Of a stretch of DNA of 64,000 bases, positions 61,361 through 64,000 are shown in pieces. Each line of letters opens with the position of its first letter. Position 1 is the first letter of the stretch. Below the pieces are notes generated by a model that searched no databases, was not told where the DNA came from, and saw only the letters and a program-made list of their open reading frames with translations. The position numbers and the translations under genes were made by a program. The stretch lies in the NCBI RefSeq assembly GCF_004364555.1, contig NZ_SOAM01000002.1, positions 372,001 through 436,000 of the forward strand. The letters run 5' to 3'. Source of the stretch: Amnibacterium kyonggiense. GTDB lineage: Bacteria; Actinomycetota; Actinomycetes; Actinomycetales; Microbacteriaceae.

Positions 61361-62125
61361 GTGACCCCCGCGTTCCCCTGGCCCGCGGATCGCGTCGCTC
61401 GGGCCGTCGCGTTCCGCGCCGCGACGCCGCCGGACCTCGACGGGCGGCTCGCGGCCGACTGCTGGCGCCGGGCCGCCTGGTCGCCGCGCTTCGTCGACCT
61501 CGTCAGCGGCGAGGCCGTGCCGCTCGCCACCCGAGGCGCCGTGCTCTGGGACGACGAGCACCTCTACCTCGGGTTCCGCATCGAGCAGCCGCAGGTCACC
61601 GCGACGCTCACCGAGCGGGACGCCCACATCTGGCTCGACGACGACGTGGAGGTGTTCGTCGCGGGCGACGACGCGTACTACGAGCTCGAGGTGAACGCGT
61701 TCAACACCGTCTACGAGGTGCTGTTCCGCTGGGGCGAGCACCCGGACGGCACGCCGTGGGACGGCGTCGGGTTCCGTCACCCGCGCGGTCCGCGCACCGG
61801 GTTCTGGGACTTCGACCTGCCCGGCCTGCGCACCGCGGTGCACGTCGACGGCGCGCTGAACGACCCGACGACCGTCGATCGGGGATGGAGCGTCGAGATC
61901 GCGCTCCCCTGGTCCGGTCTCGCCGCGGTCGCGGGCGACCGCCGGCTGCCGCCCGCGGACGGCGACGCGTGGCGGATCGCCCTGTCGCGGTTCAACCGCG
62001 AGCACGGGGAGGACTCCGGCGGCTGGGCGTGGAGCCCGCACGGCGTCTGGGACAGCCACATCCCGGAGCTGTTCCCGCTCGTGACGTTCGTCGACCGCCC
62101 CGGGGAGGCCGTCACACCGCGGTGA
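61361..62125 (+). CDS. CBM9-like carbohydrate-binding domain protein, cytosolic
   Basis: A 254-residue protein consisting of one DOMON/CBM9-like domain: GAVLWDDEHLYLGFRIEQPQ, DDDVEVFVAGDDAYYELEVN, WSVEIALPWSGLA and WRIALSRFNREHGE are the repeated strands of the family. There is no signal peptide, unlike most CBM9 proteins. The GTG lies six bases after CAGGAT (leaderless). It overlaps the convergent SDR by 14 bases. Role unknown; binding of a sugar or heme-like ligand is a guess. Confidence 0.82.
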   Translation: MTPAFPWPADRVARAVAFRAATPPDLDGRLAADCWRRAAWSPRFVDLVSGEAVPLATRGAVLWDDEHLYLGFRIEQPQVTATLTERDAHIWLDDDVEVFVAGDDAYYELEVNAFNTVYEVLFRWGEHPDGTPWDGVGFRHPRGPRTGFWDFDLPGLRTAVHVDGALNDPTTVDRGWSVEIALPWSGLAAVAGDRRLPPADGDAWRIALSRFNREHGEDSGGWAWSPHGVWDSHIPELFPLVTFVDRPGEAVTPR

Positions 62126-62864
62126 AGCCGCCGTCCACGCTGTACTGGGCGCCGGTCACGAAGGACGCGGCGTCGGAGAGCAGGAACAGGACGACCTCCG
62201 CGGCCTCCTCCGGCCGGCCGAGGCGCTCCATGGGGTTGCGGCGCTGCAGCACCTCCCGCTCCTCGCGGGTCGTGTGCGTCGGCAGCGCCGTGTCGACCCA
62301 GCCGGGGTGCACCGAGTTCACCCGGATGCCGTGCGCCGCGTACCCGGCTGCGGCCGCCTTCGTCAGCCCGGTCACGCCGTGCTTCGCGGCCGTGTAGGCG
62401 ACCGAGTCGCCGTCGCCGACGAGGCCCAGGAAGCTCGACACGTTCACGATCGAACCGCCGCCGGACTCGAGCATCGCCGCGGCCTCGTACTTCATGCCGA
62501 AGAAGACGGCGTCGAGGTTCACGGTCATCACCCGTCGCCACGCCTCGAGGTCGACCTCGTGCACGAGGCCGTGCGCGCCGCCGACGCCGACGTTGTTCAC
62601 GGCGAGGTGGAGGCCGCCGCGGCGCTCGACCGCCGTCGCGACGACGCGCTCGACCGCCGACGGGTCCGTGACGTCCTCGACGACGGGGATCAGCAGCCCG
62701 CCGCCGATCTCGATCCGTCGCTCGACGTTGTGGAGGCGGTCGCCGTCGATGTCGACGCCCACCACGACGGCGCCCTCCGCCGCGAGCCCGCGCGCGATCG
62801 CCGCCCCGATGCCGGAACCCGCTCCGGTCACCATCGCGACCCTGCCCTCGAACCTGCCTGCCAT
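62112..62864 (-). CDS. Short-chain dehydrogenase/reductase
   Basis: A 250-residue classical SDR. Motifs: MVTGAGSGIGAAIARGLA, VVGVDIDGDRL (acidic residue at the end of strand 2 suggests NAD), LAVNNVGVGG and the catalytic Ser/Tyr/Lys in NVSSFLG and VAYTAAKHG. Close to 3-oxoacyl-ACP reductase/glucose dehydrogenase-type enzymes. Tail-to-tail overlap with the CBM9-like gene. The substrate is not identified. Confidence 0.93.
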   Translation of the reverse strand: MAGRFEGRVAMVTGAGSGIGAAIARGLAAEGAVVVGVDIDGDRLHNVERRIEIGGGLLIPVVEDVTDPSAVERVVATAVERRGGLHLAVNNVGVGGAHGLVHEVDLEAWRRVMTVNLDAVFFGMKYEAAAMLESGGGSIVNVSSFLGLVGDGDSVAYTAAKHGVTGLTKAAAAGYAAHGIRVNSVHPGWVDTALPTHTTREEREVLQRRNPMERLGRPEEAAEVVLFLLSDAASFVTGAQYSVDGGFTAV

Positions 62865-62979
62865 CGCGCGCTCCTCCGTGTTCGTACTACGGACTGTAGA
62901 ACTTCCGGATGTGCGGCCGGTGTTCGCGGATCCGGGGCCTCCTGCCGGATGATGGCAGCCACCGACGCGAGGAGGCAGC

Positions 62980-63477
62980 GTGCCGAGTGCAGGCGACCAG
63001 CCCGGCTGGCAGCCGGACCCCGAGCGCCCCGGTCAGCTCCGCTGGTGGAACGGCCTCGGGTGGTCGGACGCGCGCAGGGCGGCCGACGACGCGACCGAGC
63101 GCGCGCGGCAGGCGGTGACGGAGGCGGCGCGCAGCAGCACGGTCACGCCGGAGCAGGTCGCGAGGACCACGGCGACGAAGGTCGCGTCCCGCGCGGTGCC
63201 CGCCGCCGCGGCCGGCACGAACGGCACCGCGGGGGCCGCACTCGGCCTCGGCATCGTCGGCTTCGGGCTGGGCGTCGGCGGGATCCTCCCGCTCATCGCC
63301 CTCGTGCTCTCGATCGCGGGGCTCGTCCGCGCCCGCCGGCTCGCGGCGCAGGGGTCGAAGCGGACCGGCCTCGGCACGTCGCTCGCGGGCCTCGTCGTCT
63401 CGATCGTCGGCCTCGTGCGGTGGCTGCCCCTGCTCGCCCAGCTGCCCGACGTCGTGCAGCAGATCCTGAACAGCTGA
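62980..63477 (+). CDS. DUF2510 membrane protein
   Basis: A 165-residue protein. It begins with a DUF2510 motif (GWQPDPERPGQLRWWNGLGW), then an Ala/Thr-rich linker, then two hydrophobic helices (about 84-109 and 126-147) in a DUF4190-like arrangement, with LRARRLAAQGSKR-type loop between them. The GTG at 62980 has a GAGGAGGC ribosome site. DUF2510 is common in actinobacteria and often precedes membrane domains; its function is unknown. Confidence 0.88.
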   Translation: MPSAGDQPGWQPDPERPGQLRWWNGLGWSDARRAADDATERARQAVTEAARSSTVTPEQVARTTATKVASRAVPAAAAGTNGTAGAALGLGIVGFGLGVGGILPLIALVLSIAGLVRARRLAAQGSKRTGLGTSLAGLVVSIVGLVRWLPLLAQLPDVVQQILNS

Positions 63478-63483
63478 CGCGAG

Positions 63484-63592
63484 GAGCACGACAGCAGGAA
63501 GCAGGCGCTTCAGCAGGAAGGAATCGGCGATCCGTTCCTGCTCAAGCGTTTCGTTCCTGCCGTCGTGCTCGAGGGTTCCTGCCGTCGTGCTC
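63484..63592. repeat. Complex repeat family R5, copy 2
   Basis: GAGCACGACAGCAGGAA (63484-63500) and CAGCAGGAA units face TTCCTGC and two TTCCTGCCGTCGTGCTC units (ending 63592), allowing alternative hairpins. It is the counterpart of 51338-51446 and ends seven bases before the stop of the reductase gene. Confidence 0.85.
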
Positions 63593-63598
63593 CGGGCG

Positions 63599-64000
63599 TC
63601 AGGCGGAGCGGCGCGGGTAGTCCGTGTAGCCCTCCGCGCCGGCCGTGTAGAAGTGCTCGGGGCGCGGCGCGTTCTCCGGCGCCCCCGCCCGCCAGCGCTC
63701 GACGAGGTCGGGGTTCGCGATGATCGCGCGGCCGACCGCGACGGCGTCGGCGTGGGCGCCCTCGGTGAGCGCGAGCGCCTCCTCCCGGGTCGTCACCGAG
63801 CCGAAGCCGCTGTTGATGACGAGCTTCCCGCCGAACCAGGAGCGGAGGTCGCGCACGAGCGCGCCGGCCGGCTCGGCGTGCAGCACGCTCAGGTAGGCCA
63901 GGCCGAGCGGGCGGAGGCCGTCGAGCAGCGCCCGGTAGGTCGCGCGGGTCTCGGTCTCATCGGTCTCGAACACGTCCTGCGCCTGGTTGCCCGGCGACAG
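63599..64000 (-). CDS. nemA: Alkene reductase (old yellow enzyme family), C-terminal part
   Basis: The last 133 residues of an FMN-dependent old yellow enzyme; the N-terminal two thirds lie beyond the window end. The phosphate-binding strand GGKLVINSGFGSVTTREEAL and the region ADAVAVGRAIIANPDLVERW are typical, and the tail HFYTAGAEGYTDYP is characteristic of NemA-type ene-reductases. It would reduce activated alkenes or nitro compounds with NAD(P)H. The stop follows repeat R5. Confidence 0.85.
   Translation of the reverse strand: MSPGNQAQDVFETDETETRATYRALLDGLRPLGLAYLSVLHAEPAGALVRDLRSWFGGKLVINSGFGSVTTREEALALTEGAHADAVAVGRAIIANPDLVERWRAGAPENAPRPEHFYTAGAEGYTDYPRRSA

Overview
The window is very GC-rich, densely packed DNA with ATGA/GTGA-type start-stop overlaps and many genes that begin directly after a TANNNT-like hexamer (leaderless style). 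The gene content (DUF222/HNH gene, DUF2510 protein, ATPase-less sugar ABC importers, BadF-type sugar kinases) points to a soil or plant-associated actinobacterium, most likely Microbacteriaceae. That placement is inference. I see no rRNA, tRNA, CRISPR, prophage or transposase. No gene-free gap exceeds about 300 bp; the larger gaps (159-264 bp) hold palindromic repeats or promoters, described below.

Layout. 0-8.3 kb: GGT-like hydrolase, small acidic protein, DMT transporter, LLM oxidoreductase, TMEM175-like channel, then sensor kinase - response regulator - fatty acid desaturase facing a cold-shock protein, which looks like a membrane/cold-response group. 8.3-29.7 kb: aldo/keto reductase and a large sugar island: BadF kinase, AgaS-like SIS enzyme, GatZ-like aldolase, ROK kinase, Gfo/Idh/MocA dehydrogenase, two sugar ABC importers, a secreted DUF4874/DUF4832 protein, DeoR regulator, GH4 glycosidase, GH38 alpha-mannosidase and MarR regulator. 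Similar inverted repeats (CGYGCAR-N5-YTGCGCG) lie upstream of most transcription units and suggest one DeoR regulon.

29.7-34.3 kb: an extracytosolic flavin/electron-transfer operon (FMN-binding lipoprotein, RnfD-FNR fusion, Ser/Thr kinase with a His-rich external tail) divergent from an ECF sigma/anti-sigma pair. Both directions carry the same promoter-like signature, GGTGAACC-N16-CGTRGT, so sigma autoregulation and control of the redox operon are predicted. 34.3-43 kb: four paralogues of an unrecognised single-span membrane protein family, interrupted by a DUF222/HNH gene between oppositely oriented repeats, plus a PLP decarboxylase, an SDR/MFS/HxlR group and a His/Asp-rich secreted protein.

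43-64 kb: a decayed alpha/beta hydrolase, aminopeptidase N, TauE/SafE transporter, two GH43-like proteins, a secreted DUF1524 nuclease, and an N-acetylglucosamine/chitobiose locus (nagA, nagB, nagZ, ngcEFG-type importer, SIS protein, RpiR regulator, BadF kinase, CBM9-like protein). The window ends with an SDR, a DUF2510 protein and the C-terminal part of an old-yellow-enzyme alkene reductase. Five families of intergenic palindromes recur in the window.
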